From Nocardioidaceae bacterium (GTDB taxonomy: Bacteria; Actinomycetota; Actinomycetes; Propionibacteriales; Nocardioidaceae), in contig JACCVA010000291.1 in NCBI GenBank assembly GCA_013698435.1, positions 1-5,646 of the forward strand: a DNA stretch of 5,646 nt. The letters run 5' to 3'. A model generated the notes under the pieces. That model searched no databases. It was given only the letters and a program-made list of their open reading frames with translations, and was not told the DNA's origin. Every line of letters starts with the position of its first letter. The stretch's first letter is position 1. Positions 1 through 5,646 of the stretch are shown piece by piece. The position numbers and the translations under genes are program-made.

Positions 1-240
1 GGCGACGCCGGACACGACAGAGAATGCCAGTCCGTCGACCGGGGCAAGATGTACGTGCTGGGGCTGTTCCCCATTGACCGCCCGGGCTGTCGCACACCGT
101 GTCGTGACGGTCCGCTTAACGTGTGCCGGCCGACCTGCTCCGGAGCGACACCCGCTCGAGGGCAGTCACACGGGCGACGCTAGAGAGACGAGCGTTCAGG
201 CACAGCAATCACCTACGAGATGGGTGACCCATTCGCGGTA
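1..240. other. No recognisable gene; left edge of scar region
   Basis: No gene can be supported here. Several frames are open by chance, as is common in GC-rich DNA: one plus-strand frame has no stop from the window edge to about 252, another ends with a TAG at 181-183, and a minus-strand frame is open from about 165 to the window edge. None shows a start codon with a ribosome-binding site or a motif I recognise, and third-position bias does not clearly favour one frame. The missing C-terminal parts of the IS6 transposase and of the ABC ATPase lying to the right are not found here. The stretch could be the edge of a gene lying mainly outside the window. Confidence 0.5.
220..232. repeat. Perfect 13-base palindrome
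   Basis: ATGGGT and ACCCAT form perfect 6-base arms around a single central G. With one bulged base the symmetry extends to CGA (216-218) and TCG (233-235). The site lies about 17 bases beyond the point where the IS6 transposase similarity stops. It could be an operator-like site, part of an end of another mobile element, or chance. No gene start next to it supports an operator role. Confidence 0.35.
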
Positions 241-248
241 TCCGACCT

Positions 249-395
249 GGTGACTCCCCGCTCGGCGAGCAACTCCTCGACATCGCGGTAGGACAAGCCA
301 TACCGCAGGTACCACCGCACCGCCACCGAGATCACCTCACGAGGAAACCGGAAACCAGCGAACGCGGAGGCCAGAGCGCAAGCTCATGACACCAT
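249..395 (-). pseudogene. IS6-family transposase, N-terminal fragment with nonsense codon
   Basis: From ATG at 393-395 the frame reads Met-Val-Ser, then TGA at 384-386, then continues in the same frame. It includes FAGFRFPREVISVAVRWYL and RYGLSYRDVEELLAERGV, the highly characteristic N-terminal helix-turn-helix region of IS6-family transposases from actinobacteria. Similarity ends near position 249, just after the RGV-Thr residues, where the family normally continues with a DH-T-YRWV-type stretch. The frame then runs through unrelated sequence to a TAG at 213-215. The DDE catalytic domain is completely missing, so the gene is dead twice over, by an early stop and by 3' truncation. A single base change such as CGA to TGA would explain the stop. 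The family call is strong; the exact start is inferred. Confidence 0.75.
384..386 (-). other. In-frame TGA shared by the two broken genes
   Basis: This stop is codon 4 of the presumed transposase frame. It also ends the chimeric reading frame that enters the insertion sequence from the disrupted ABC ATPase gene, because both genes happen to be in the same frame across the junction. Any product of the ATPase fragment would therefore end with 16-17 codons of IS-derived sequence. Confidence 0.6.
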
Positions 396-420
396 TCTCG
401 TGCCCAGCCCGATCGAGCAA

Positions 421-432
421 CGCAACAGTGCC
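421..432 (-). repeat. IS6-type terminal inverted repeat (left end)
   Basis: The minus strand reads GGCACTGTTGCG from 432 inwards, and the plus strand reads CGCAACAGTGCC ending at 432. Similarity of the neighbouring coding sequence to ABC ATPases breaks off at the same base, so this is taken as the outer edge of the element. Confidence 0.65.
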
Positions 433-587
433 AGCAGAAGTCCTGACAAGCAGTACAGCAATGAGGTCTTACCGCACCCGCTGGGACCAACTAAGGCCAT
501 GACTTCACCGGAACTCACAGACAGTGAGACACGATTAAGCGCGGGACTCTTGCCGTATGTCAAGCAAATCTCAGCCGCAGAGAGCAC
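433..587 (-). pseudogene. MacB/LolD-type ABC transporter ATPase, 5' fragment disrupted by IS6 element
   Basis: This is the start of an ATP-binding subunit of the MacB/LolD (lipoprotein or peptide export, FtsX-partner) type. The visible motifs are an aromatic A-loop segment (ICLTYGK), then ALNRVSLSVSSGEVMALVGP leading directly into the Walker A loop GPSGCGKTS at residues 34-42, then LLYCLSGLL. That placement fits the family if translation starts at GTG 585-587. Another GTG at 603-605 and an ATG at 696-698 are also in frame, and none has a good ribosome-binding site. Only about 51 of the usual 220-250 residues remain. The Q-loop, LSGGQ signature, Walker B and H-loop are all missing because the gene is cut at the IS6 terminal repeat. 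Hand-counted GC is about 55% in 441-600, clearly below the transporter operon, which suggests a different origin or long decay. No partner permease gene is visible. Confidence 0.7.
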
Positions 588-714
588 CTCCGAAACGCTG
601 CTCACCGGGTCGGCGGTCGGCTGGATGCCGGACAGCGCCCGGTGCCGCGGGGGTCCTGGGGAAGGCGAGGACATGCGAGCCATCATGCCAAAGGCCACCC
701 GCGTCCACCCGTGT
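588..714. other. Gap between two divergent gene fragments
   Basis: This stretch separates the 5' ends of the minus-strand ATPase fragment and the plus-strand epimerase-like fragment, so it may once have been a divergent promoter region. Reading frames run through it on both strands without convincing coding character. No clear -35/-10 pair, operator or hairpin was recognised. Confidence 0.35.
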
Positions 715-815
715 GAGCGTCTACTGATGCTGGGAGGTACCCGCTTCGTAGGTCGTGCGGTGGTGGACGATGCTCTGCCTGGCCAACCCGATCCGACCTT
801 GTTGACCAGCGGCTA
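715..815 (+). pseudogene. NAD-dependent epimerase/dehydratase-like N-terminal fragment
   Basis: The plus strand encodes ERLLMLGGTRFVGRAVVDDA, closely matching the beta1-loop-alpha1 Rossmann unit of the extended short-chain dehydrogenase family, typically MRLLxLGGTxFVGRAxVxxAL in actinobacteria. The glycine-rich nucleotide-binding loop GGTRFVG lies at 733-753. The next 15 residues keep the family spacing to a second strand that reads TLLTSG (796-813), where the family has TLFNRG or TLLTRG. Similarity then stops. There is no proper start codon: the residues before Arg-Leu-Leu are read through from upstream, with ATG at 727-729 the only internal candidate. Most of the protein, including the YxxxK catalytic part, is absent. 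The match is short, so this is a moderate-confidence call of a gene relic. Confidence 0.5.
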
Positions 816-959
816 CGGCGTCGACGACTACAGCGTCGAAGCCTCCGGCACCGTGCGGCTGGATCCACCATTAGCGCGGCAACCTCTACAGGTCGGGGCC
901 GGGGATCGACACGTGGGAAGAGATCCCGGCTCGTTGATGCGGCGGGCCGGGTCGGTAGG
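816..959. other. Downstream flank of the sugar-transport operon; no firm gene
   Basis: No complete gene is visible. A 12-base near-repeat (CTACGGCGTCGA at 813-824, CTACAGCGTCGA at 828-839) gives a 15-base period with one mismatch. A short plus-strand frame at 875-937, ending in TGA and reading NLYRSGPGIDTWEEIPAR near its end, has strong third-position G/C bias and could be the C-terminal tail of a lost gene. I do not recognise its family. Confidence 0.35.
902..927 (-). terminator. Possible weak stem-loop after the transport operon
   Basis: GGGATC (902-907 on the plus strand) pairs with GATCCC (922-927), giving a perfect 6-base stem with a 14-base loop 33 bases past the last permease stop codon. 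No U-run follows on the transcript strand and the loop is large, so it is at best a weak or factor-assisted terminator. Confidence 0.25.
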
Positions 960-1964
960 TCAGCGGCGTTCGACCCTAGACAGGTACTGCTGGACGGTGA
1001 CGACCACGAGCAGGATCGTGCCGCTCACCACTGCCTGCCAGTCGGAGTCGAGAGACCCGATCTGGTTGATGACGTTCTTGATCACCTGCAGCAGCAGTAC
1101 GCCGACCAAGGTGCCGAGCACGGTTCCCGCACCGCCAGTGAGCAGGGTGCCGCCCAGCACGACGGCTGAGATCGCCTCCAGTTCGGTGCCGACACCCAAG
1201 ATGGTCACGCCGGACGAGGTGTAGGACGCGATCAGCACTCCGCTAAGGGCTGCGAGGAAGCCCGACGCGACGTAGGTGACGATCTTGGTTCGCGCCACCC
1301 GCAACCCCATCAGCGCGGCGGCGTCCTCCTGACCACCGATCGCGAGCACTGACGCACCGAACGACGTGCGGCGCAGGATCAGGCCGCCGACGAGAAACAG
1401 GACCACCACGAACCAGACCGGGAACGCGACGCCGAGAAGCCGCCCCTGTGCCACGTCGCGGAACGCGGAACCCGCCGGAACCTTGTAGGTGGTCGAGCCT
1501 TCATCTGTCAGCGCCAGCAGCAGTCCGCGGGCGAGCAGCAACCCCGCGAGCGTGACGATGAAGGGAGGCAGCCCTCCCTTCGCGATGATGATCCCCTGCA
1601 CCAGTCCGATAAGGCTGCCGACGGCGAGCGGGAGCGCGATCGCCACCAGCGCGTTGTACTGGCTTCCCCACGCAGCGAGCACGCCGCCGAGTGCGAAGAC
1701 CGAGCCGACCGACAAGTCGATGCCGCCGGTGAGGATCACGAACGTCATTCCGAGGGCGATGACAGCCAAGAACGACCCCTGCAAGGCGATGCTGCGCAGG
1801 TTGCCAGGCGTGCCGAAGGAGTCGAACGCGACCGTCGCGATGAGTGACAGCATCACCAAGATGACCAGAGCGCCCTGTCGCTGCACCAGGCCCGCGACCC
1901 GCGCCCGACGTGCGGCGGCGGGCGAGACACCGACCGGGGTGGGTGGAGTCGCGACCGTGGTCAT
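960..1964 (-). CDS. yjfF: Sugar ABC transporter permease, YjfF/FruG-like
   Basis: This is the second membrane subunit of a CUT2-type sugar importer, 334 residues, the normal length. A short polar N-terminus precedes about eight to ten hydrophobic segments, the first at roughly residues 32-48. The family motif GMTFVILTGGIDLSVGS is at residues 72-88. GLPPFIVTLAGLLLARGL follows at 131-148, then the ATPase-coupling (EAA-like) loop AIGGQEDAAALMGLRVARTK at 208-227, and TELEAISAVVLGGTLLTGG near residues 260-278. This pattern resembles E. coli YjfF more than YtfT or RbsC. It should pair with the upstream permease to form a heterodimeric channel. The ATG overlaps the upstream stop codon by 4 bases (ATGA), with GGAAGGG at 1971-1977 as ribosome-binding site 6 bases away. 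The gene is intact. The substrate is inferred only from family membership. Confidence 0.9.
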   Translation of the reverse strand: MTTVATPPTPVGVSPAAARRARVAGLVQRQGALVILVMLSLIATVAFDSFGTPGNLRSIALQGSFLAVIALGMTFVILTGGIDLSVGSVFALGGVLAAWGSQYNALVAIALPLAVGSLIGLVQGIIIAKGGLPPFIVTLAGLLLARGLLLALTDEGSTTYKVPAGSAFRDVAQGRLLGVAFPVWFVVVLFLVGGLILRRTSFGASVLAIGGQEDAAALMGLRVARTKIVTYVASGFLAALSGVLIASYTSSGVTILGVGTELEAISAVVLGGTLLTGGAGTVLGTLVGVLLLQVIKNVINQIGSLDSDWQAVVSGTILLVVVTVQQYLSRVERR

Positions 1965-2989
1965 GAGGCGCCCTTCCGTCGGCCGATCTGCACATAGACC
2001 GCGCCGACCACGATCGCCGCCTGGATCATCTGTGCCGTCGAGTCGGCGATGTTGTGGAAGATCAAGGTGGCACTGATGAGCTGCATCAGCAGCGCTCCCG
2101 CGACCGTGCCGAGGATGCGCACCTGGCCACCCGACAGCGGCGTCCCACCGATCACCACCGCGGTAATTGCCGACAGCTCCATCAGCAGTCCCAGCTTGGT
2201 GGGATCGCTCGCCTGCGACCGCGCGGCGAGCAGCACACCAGCAACTGCGGCAAGCAGTCCACAGATGATGTAGGTGACGATCAGCACCCGCCTGACGGGG
2301 ATGCCAGCCAGCGCCGCTGCGCGCTTGTTGCCGCCGACCGCGACGAGCTGGCGGCCGTAGGTCGTCTTCCGCACCACGAATGCCACGATGATGGCCAGCG
2401 CGAAGGCGATCAGCACCGTGTAGGGCAGCTTCCCGATCCCCTCCGTGCCGAGCGCGATGATGCCGGGGTCACGGATCGTCTTGATCTCGCCGCCGACCAG
2501 GTTCGCAAGACCACGACCGGCCACCATGATGCCGAGCGTGGCGACGATGGGCTGCACTCCGACGTGCGCGACGAGGACGCCGGCGATGAAACCCGTCACC
2601 ACACCGCAGGCAAGTCCGATCGCGAGGGCACCCGGTGCGCCGTAACCGAGGTAGAGCGGGAAGACAGCGGCCCCGAGCGCCATCACCGCTCCCACCGACA
2701 GGTCGATGCCTTCGGTACCGATCACGAGCGCCATCCCGAGCGCGACGATGAGCACGGGTGTGACTTGGGTGAGTTGCAGCAGCAGCACTCGCTCGCTGGC
2801 GATGTTGTCGGTGAAGATCAGGTTGAAGATGATCAGGGCTACCAACGCGACATAGACGCCCTGCCTGCGGACCAGGTCGGCGTACTCACCGCGGGTCCGG
2901 GTGGGCGCTGCGTTGTCGCCCCGCGACGGCTCGTGGTCGTCGGCCCGGTCGGCTTTCGCTGTGGCAGTCTCGGCCATCGGCTCATTCAC
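1961..2989 (-). CDS. ytfT: Sugar ABC transporter permease, YtfT/FruF-like
   Basis: This is the first membrane subunit of the importer, 342 residues from GTG at 2987-2989. A charged, Ala/Asp-rich cytoplasmic N-terminus of about 44 residues precedes the first membrane span (about 45-60). The CUT2 permease motif GTEGIDLSVGAVMALGA is at residues 91-107, where many relatives have TGGIDLSVG. VGVQPIVATLGIMVAGRG lies at 143-160, the ATPase-coupling loop AVGGNKRAAALAGIPVRR at 217-234, and ELSAITAVVIGGTPLSGG at 271-288. The start overlaps the end of the ATPase gene by 8 bases (GTGAATGA), implying translational coupling. AAGGGA lies only 1-2 bases before this GTG, which is tight, so the in-frame ATG at 2975-2977 (residue 5) is an alternative start. 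The 3' end overlaps the next permease by 4 bases. The gene is complete. Confidence 0.9.
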   Translation of the reverse strand: MNEPMAETATAKADRADDHEPSRGDNAAPTRTRGEYADLVRRQGVYVALVALIIFNLIFTDNIASERVLLLQLTQVTPVLIVALGMALVIGTEGIDLSVGAVMALGAAVFPLYLGYGAPGALAIGLACGVVTGFIAGVLVAHVGVQPIVATLGIMVAGRGLANLVGGEIKTIRDPGIIALGTEGIGKLPYTVLIAFALAIIVAFVVRKTTYGRQLVAVGGNKRAAALAGIPVRRVLIVTYIICGLLAAVAGVLLAARSQASDPTKLGLLMELSAITAVVIGGTPLSGGQVRILGTVAGALLMQLISATLIFHNIADSTAQMIQAAIVVGAVYVQIGRRKGAS

Positions 2990-4604
2990 GTCCCTTGTCC
3001 GCCGTGTTGTCGCTGTCCGCGGACCCCGCCCTGGCCTGCTCTGGCTCGTCTGCTGACCCGGTGCCGCCGGCGAGCGCGGCGAGAAGCTTCGAGTTGGTCA
3101 GGTCGGTGCCTGCGAGCTCCTGCACGACGTGCCCGTCGCGGAGAACCACGACCTTGTCGGCGCCTTCGACCAGCTCGTCCATCTCGCTCGAGATGAGAAC
3201 GACCGCAAGGCCCTTCTCCGCAAGCTCGTCGATCAGCCCTTGCACCTCGCTCTTGGCCCCGACGTCGATCCCACGTGTGGGTTCGTCCAGCAGGAAGACG
3301 GTGGGTTCTGTGCACAGCCACCGCGCCAGCAGCACCTTCTGCTGGTTGCCGCCGGAGAGCCGGCTCACCAGCTGACGGGGGCTGGACGCCTTGATCTGAA
3401 GCCGCCGCATGAACGTCTCGACGACCGCGTCGATCTTGGCCTCCGACACGATGCCGAATCGCGACATCCGCGGTAGCACGGCCAGCGCGATGTTGTCGCG
3501 CACGGAGAGCTCTGGGACGATCCCCTCGGCCTTGCGGTCCTCGCCCAGCAGGGCGATCCCAGCCTTCAACGCACCGGTGACCGAGTTGGACTTCACCGAC
3601 GTCCCGTTGACCGACACCTGACCGTGCTGCGTCTGCAGTGCGCCATAGATCGCCTTGACCGTCTCGCTGCGACCGGCGCCCAGCAGTCCACCCAAGCCGA
3701 CAACCTCACCGGGCCGAACGTCGAGATCGACGGCGGTCAAGGTGTTACGGACGTCGATGCCGCGAACCTTGAGGGCCGGCTCTCGGCCCTGCAGGTGGGA
3801 GCTGCCGAACTCGGTGGCACCACCACGCTGGACCTCGTCAACCGAGCGACCGAGCATGTGGGAGACCAGCTGCAGCCTCGTCAGGTCGACCATCGGGCCG
3901 ACGTGCACGTTCTCTCCGTCGCGAAGCACGGTCACTCGGTCGCACAGCTCCCACAGCTCGTCGAGCCGGTGAGAGACGAAGACAATCCCGACGCCGTCGT
4001 CGCGGAGCTCACGGGTCACTCGGAACAAGGTGGCGACCTCGCGACTCTCGAGCGACGACGTGGGCTCGTCCATGATGACGACACGGCTCTCGGTCGACAC
4101 GGCACGGGCAAGGGCCACCATCTGCTGCGCGCCGAGGCCGAGACGGCCGAGGTCCGCGGTGACGTCGGTGTGGATCTGCAGCCGCTCGCACAGCGCTGCT
4201 GCCTGCTCATTCATGGCCGCCACGTCGACAAGCCCGAAACGCCCTCGCGGCTCGCGGCCGAGGAAGATGTTGCGAGCGACCGAGAGCAGCGGGACGAGGT
4301 TGACCTCCTGGTAGATGGTCGAGATGCCCTGCTGCTGCGCGTGCGCCGGGCTGTCGAACCGGACATGGTCGCCGGAGTGGAGCAGCTCACCACCGTCGGG
4401 TGCGTAGACGCCGGTCAGCACCTTGATCAGCGTCGACTTGCCGGCGCCGTTCTCGCCGACGAGGGCGTGCACCTCGCCGGCGGCCAAGCTGAAGTCGACA
4501 CCGCGCAGCGCGTGCACGCCGCCGAACGACTTGGTGACCGCGCGGGTCTGCAGGACCGGGCCGGCAGTCGTCGCCGACGGGGAGGTCTCTGCGGTGGCTG
4601 TCAT
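2982..4604 (-). CDS. ytfR: Sugar ABC transporter ATP-binding protein, double-domain, YtfR/FruK-like
   Basis: This is the cytoplasmic motor of the importer, 540 residues with two fused nucleotide-binding domains as in RbsA, MglA and YtfR. Domain 1 has Walker A GENGAGKST (residues 50-58), Q-loop IYQE (98-101 region), a diverged signature LGLGAQQ (155-161), Walker B VVIMDEPTSS (175-184) and H-loop SHR (211-213). Domain 2 has the family's degenerate loop GLLGAGRSE in place of Walker A (306-314, no lysine), a canonical signature LSGGNQQKV (417-425), Walker B VFLLDEPTRGID (436-447) and SSE (472-474) instead of the H-loop histidine. This asymmetry is normal for sugar importers and implies one efficient ATP site. 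The tail of about 30 residues is acidic and hydrophilic. ATG 4602-4604 is chosen because GGAG (4611-4614) sits 6 bases upstream. A GTG at 4632-4634 would add ten residues but lacks such a site. The start lies 66 bases after the binding-protein stop. Confidence 0.93.
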   Translation of the reverse strand: MTATAETSPSATTAGPVLQTRAVTKSFGGVHALRGVDFSLAAGEVHALVGENGAGKSTLIKVLTGVYAPDGGELLHSGDHVRFDSPAHAQQQGISTIYQEVNLVPLLSVARNIFLGREPRGRFGLVDVAAMNEQAAALCERLQIHTDVTADLGRLGLGAQQMVALARAVSTESRVVIMDEPTSSLESREVATLFRVTRELRDDGVGIVFVSHRLDELWELCDRVTVLRDGENVHVGPMVDLTRLQLVSHMLGRSVDEVQRGGATEFGSSHLQGREPALKVRGIDVRNTLTAVDLDVRPGEVVGLGGLLGAGRSETVKAIYGALQTQHGQVSVNGTSVKSNSVTGALKAGIALLGEDRKAEGIVPELSVRDNIALAVLPRMSRFGIVSEAKIDAVVETFMRRLQIKASSPRQLVSRLSGGNQQKVLLARWLCTEPTVFLLDEPTRGIDVGAKSEVQGLIDELAEKGLAVVLISSEMDELVEGADKVVVLRDGHVVQELAGTDLTNSKLLAALAGGTGSADEPEQARAGSADSDNTADKGRE

Positions 4605-4670
4605 GCAACGCTCCAGGGTCAGGGTGCAGCGCACGCAGGCGTCGGTTGTGATGGTGGCGGGTTCGCACGC
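4605..4670 (-). promoter_or_regulatory. Spacer between binding-protein and ATPase genes
   Basis: This 66-base spacer is the only real gap in the operon. It carries the GGAG ribosome-binding site for the ATPase gene at 4611-4614 and a small direct repeat CCCTG-A-CCCTGG just before it. I found no strong hairpin that would mark an attenuator or an mRNA-processing stem-loop, although such elements often follow binding-protein genes in other sugar transport operons. Confidence 0.4.
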
Positions 4671-5646
4671 TCAGAACGCGTTCGGCAGCTCCGCCTCGGC
4701 GTTGTCAGGCGTGTATTCCTTGTCCTCGATGATGACGTCCTCGGGGATCGCCTCACCGTCGTAGAACTTCTGTGCCGTCTCGAACGCGAGTGGTCCGAAC
4801 CGGGGGTTGGACTCGATCACGCCGTTGTACTTGCCGTCGGCCAGCAGCTGGACGGCGTCGCGCGTACCGTCGATCGAGACGATCTTGATGTCGGTGCCTG
4901 GCTGCAGCCCCGCGGACTGGATGGCCGTCACGGCGCCGATGCCCATCTCGTCGTTCTCGGCGTAGATCGCGGTGATCTCCGGGTTGGAGGCCAGCAGCTG
5001 CTCCGTCACGGACTGCCCCTCGTCGCGGGCGAAGTTGCCGGTCTGCTCAGCGACGATCTCGATCTTCGGGTACTTGGCCTTGACCTGGTCCTTGAAGCCG
5101 GACGTGCGGTCGTCGGTCACGTTGTTGCCCGAGGACCCCAGCAGGATGGCAACCTTCGCCTCCTCGTTGGTGGCGGCCGCAAGCGCGTCGGCCGCCCGCT
5201 TGCCCTGCTCCACGAAGTCGGAGCCGAGGAACGCGATGTAGTCCGAGCACGGCTCGTTCGTGACCTTGCGGTCGATCGTGAGAACGGGGACGCCCTTGTC
5301 CTTGGCGGCGCTCAAGGCGGGGTCGAGTCCATCGGAGTTGACCGGTGCGACGATGAGGAACTCGGCGCCCTGGTTGAGCATGTCCTGGATGTCGGAGATC
5401 TGCTTGGGCAGCTCGGCGTTGGCGTTGGTCACGAGCAGCTTCTTGACGCCGATCTTCTTCGCCTCGTCCTTGATCGACTGCGTCTCAGCGGCGCGGAAGG
5501 CTGCCGTGTCGGGCTCGCTCTGCGAGAAGCCGACGACCGCGTCGGTGAGGTCGATCTTCTTGGCACCGTACTTGTCCAACGTGCAGCCGGAACCTGTAGG
5601 AGCCGTGGTCTCTGGCGTCTTCACTACCTGCTCGCCACCGGTACCG
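4671..5646 (-). CDS. ytfQ: Sugar-binding lipoprotein of ABC importer, YtfQ/FruE-like (5' end outside window)
   Basis: This is the extracytoplasmic periplasmic-binding-protein type 1 (ribose/galactose) receptor. The frame is open to the window edge and the first visible residues are GTGGEQVVKT, polar like the segment after a lipobox cysteine, so the signal peptide and start almost certainly lie just beyond 5646. A GTG at 5622-5624 is in frame but would give a protein with no secretion signal. Counting from that GTG, YtfQ-like landmarks are VGFSQSEPDT (31-40), FRAAET (43-48), FLIVAPVNSDG (89-99), LTIDRK (115-120), DDRTSGF (171-177), YAENDEMGIGA (221-231) and VSIDGT (249-254). The arginines and acidic residues in these blocks sit where the family contacts the sugar. 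YtfQ binds galactofuranose and galactopyranose, and FruE is linked to fructose. I cannot choose between these or a related furanose. The visible part is 324 residues and seems undamaged. Confidence 0.9.
   Translation of the reverse strand, partial: GTGGEQVVKTPETTAPTGSGCTLDKYGAKKIDLTDAVVGFSQSEPDTAAFRAAETQSIKDEAKKIGVKKLLVTNANAELPKQISDIQDMLNQGAEFLIVAPVNSDGLDPALSAAKDKGVPVLTIDRKVTNEPCSDYIAFLGSDFVEQGKRAADALAAATNEEAKVAILLGSSGNNVTDDRTSGFKDQVKAKYPKIEIVAEQTGNFARDEGQSVTEQLLASNPEITAIYAENDEMGIGAVTAIQSAGLQPGTDIKIVSIDGTRDAVQLLADGKYNGVIESNPRFGPLAFETAQKFYDGEAIPEDVIIEDKEYTPDNAEAELPNAF

Larger units (their letters stand above)
249..432 (-). mobile_element. IS6-family insertion sequence remnant (left end only)
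   Basis: Reading the minus strand from 432, the sequence begins GGCACTGTTGCG, which matches the typical terminal inverted repeat of IS6/IS26-family elements (GGCACTGTTGCAAA and close variants). The transposase frame begins 37 bases inward at 395. The piece is about 180 bases long, whereas complete elements of this family are about 0.7-0.9 kb. The opposite terminal repeat is not present on the low-coordinate side. The family normally makes an 8-base target duplication. The flanking bases at 433-440 (AGCAGAAG) are not repeated in 1-240, so the original right junction has been lost. The left end abuts the broken ABC ATPase gene exactly. Confidence 0.72.

Noticed and set aside
199..213. GGCACAGCAATCACC on the plus strand as a possible right terminal repeat of the IS6 element
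   Set aside because: Only the first five bases match GGCACTGTTGCG and no transposase 3' end lies inside it, so the resemblance is probably chance.
813..839. Two copies of a 12-base unit (one mismatch) with a 15-base period
   Set aside because: Two short GC-rich copies with a CGTCGA core are easily chance or a coding repeat. There are no further copies and no array structure.
683..871. Minus-strand 62-codon open frame
   Set aside because: Its product is a low-complexity Arg/Ser-rich sequence antisense to the epimerase-like segment, with no ribosome-binding site or recognised motif.
400..1224. Plus-strand open frame of 274 codons crossing the relic region into the last permease
   Set aside because: It passes through the antisense of the ATPase fragment and of the permease. 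Only the short 715-815 segment shows a recognisable protein family, so it is not one real gene.
2054..3196. Long plus-strand open frame opposite the first permease and the ATPase 3' end
   Set aside because: It is rich in Arg, His, Asp and Gln without any domain, typical of antisense frames in GC-rich genes. The minus-strand genes have full motif support over the same bases.
3000..4604. Loss of the Walker A lysine and H-loop histidine in the second ATPase domain as a possible defect
   Set aside because: GAGRSE and SSE at these places are the normal degenerate forms in the ribose/galactose importer ATPase family, not a mutation.
4605..4634. Longer ATPase start at GTG 4632-4634
   Set aside because: The added ten residues are not family-like and no ribosome-binding site precedes it, whereas ATG 4602-4604 has GGAG at ideal spacing.

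Overview
The window looks like chromosomal DNA from a high-GC actinobacterium. Supporting signs are strong G/C preference at third codon positions, frequent GTG starts, tightly overlapping genes and actinobacterial-looking protein sequences. A hand count gives about 68% GC in 4381-4500, inside the transporter. No rRNA, tRNA or CRISPR array is visible.

About 83% of the window (960-5646) is one minus-strand operon for an ABC sugar importer of the carbohydrate uptake transporter-2 (CUT2, ribose/galactose) type. In transcription order it encodes a periplasmic-type, probably lipid-anchored substrate-binding protein (5' end cut by the window edge), a double-domain ATPase, and two different permeases. 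The binding protein and the paired, non-identical permeases resemble the E. coli YtfQ-YtfR-YtfT-YjfF galactofuranose system and the Bifidobacterium FruEKFG fructose system, which share this gene order. The likely ligand is therefore a furanose-form sugar, but the exact sugar cannot be read from the sequence. The operon promoter, any regulator and any sugar-catabolic enzyme lie outside the window or are absent.

The remaining 959 bases, downstream of the operon, are a scar region of broken genes. From right to left they hold: a short plus-strand piece resembling the N-terminal Rossmann unit of an NAD-dependent epimerase/dehydratase (about 715-815); a minus-strand 5' fragment of a MacB/LolD-type ABC ATPase gene, with clearly lower GC (about 55% by hand count in 441-600), cut at position 433; a roughly 180-base remnant of an IS6-family insertion sequence whose terminal repeat starts exactly at that cut (432) and whose transposase has a nonsense codon and loses its C-terminal part near 249; and about 240 bases with no recognisable gene but a short perfect palindrome.

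The transporter is a well-known type and appears intact as far as it is visible. I see no convincing new biological system. The most informative part is the layered gene decay and IS insertion at 213-815.
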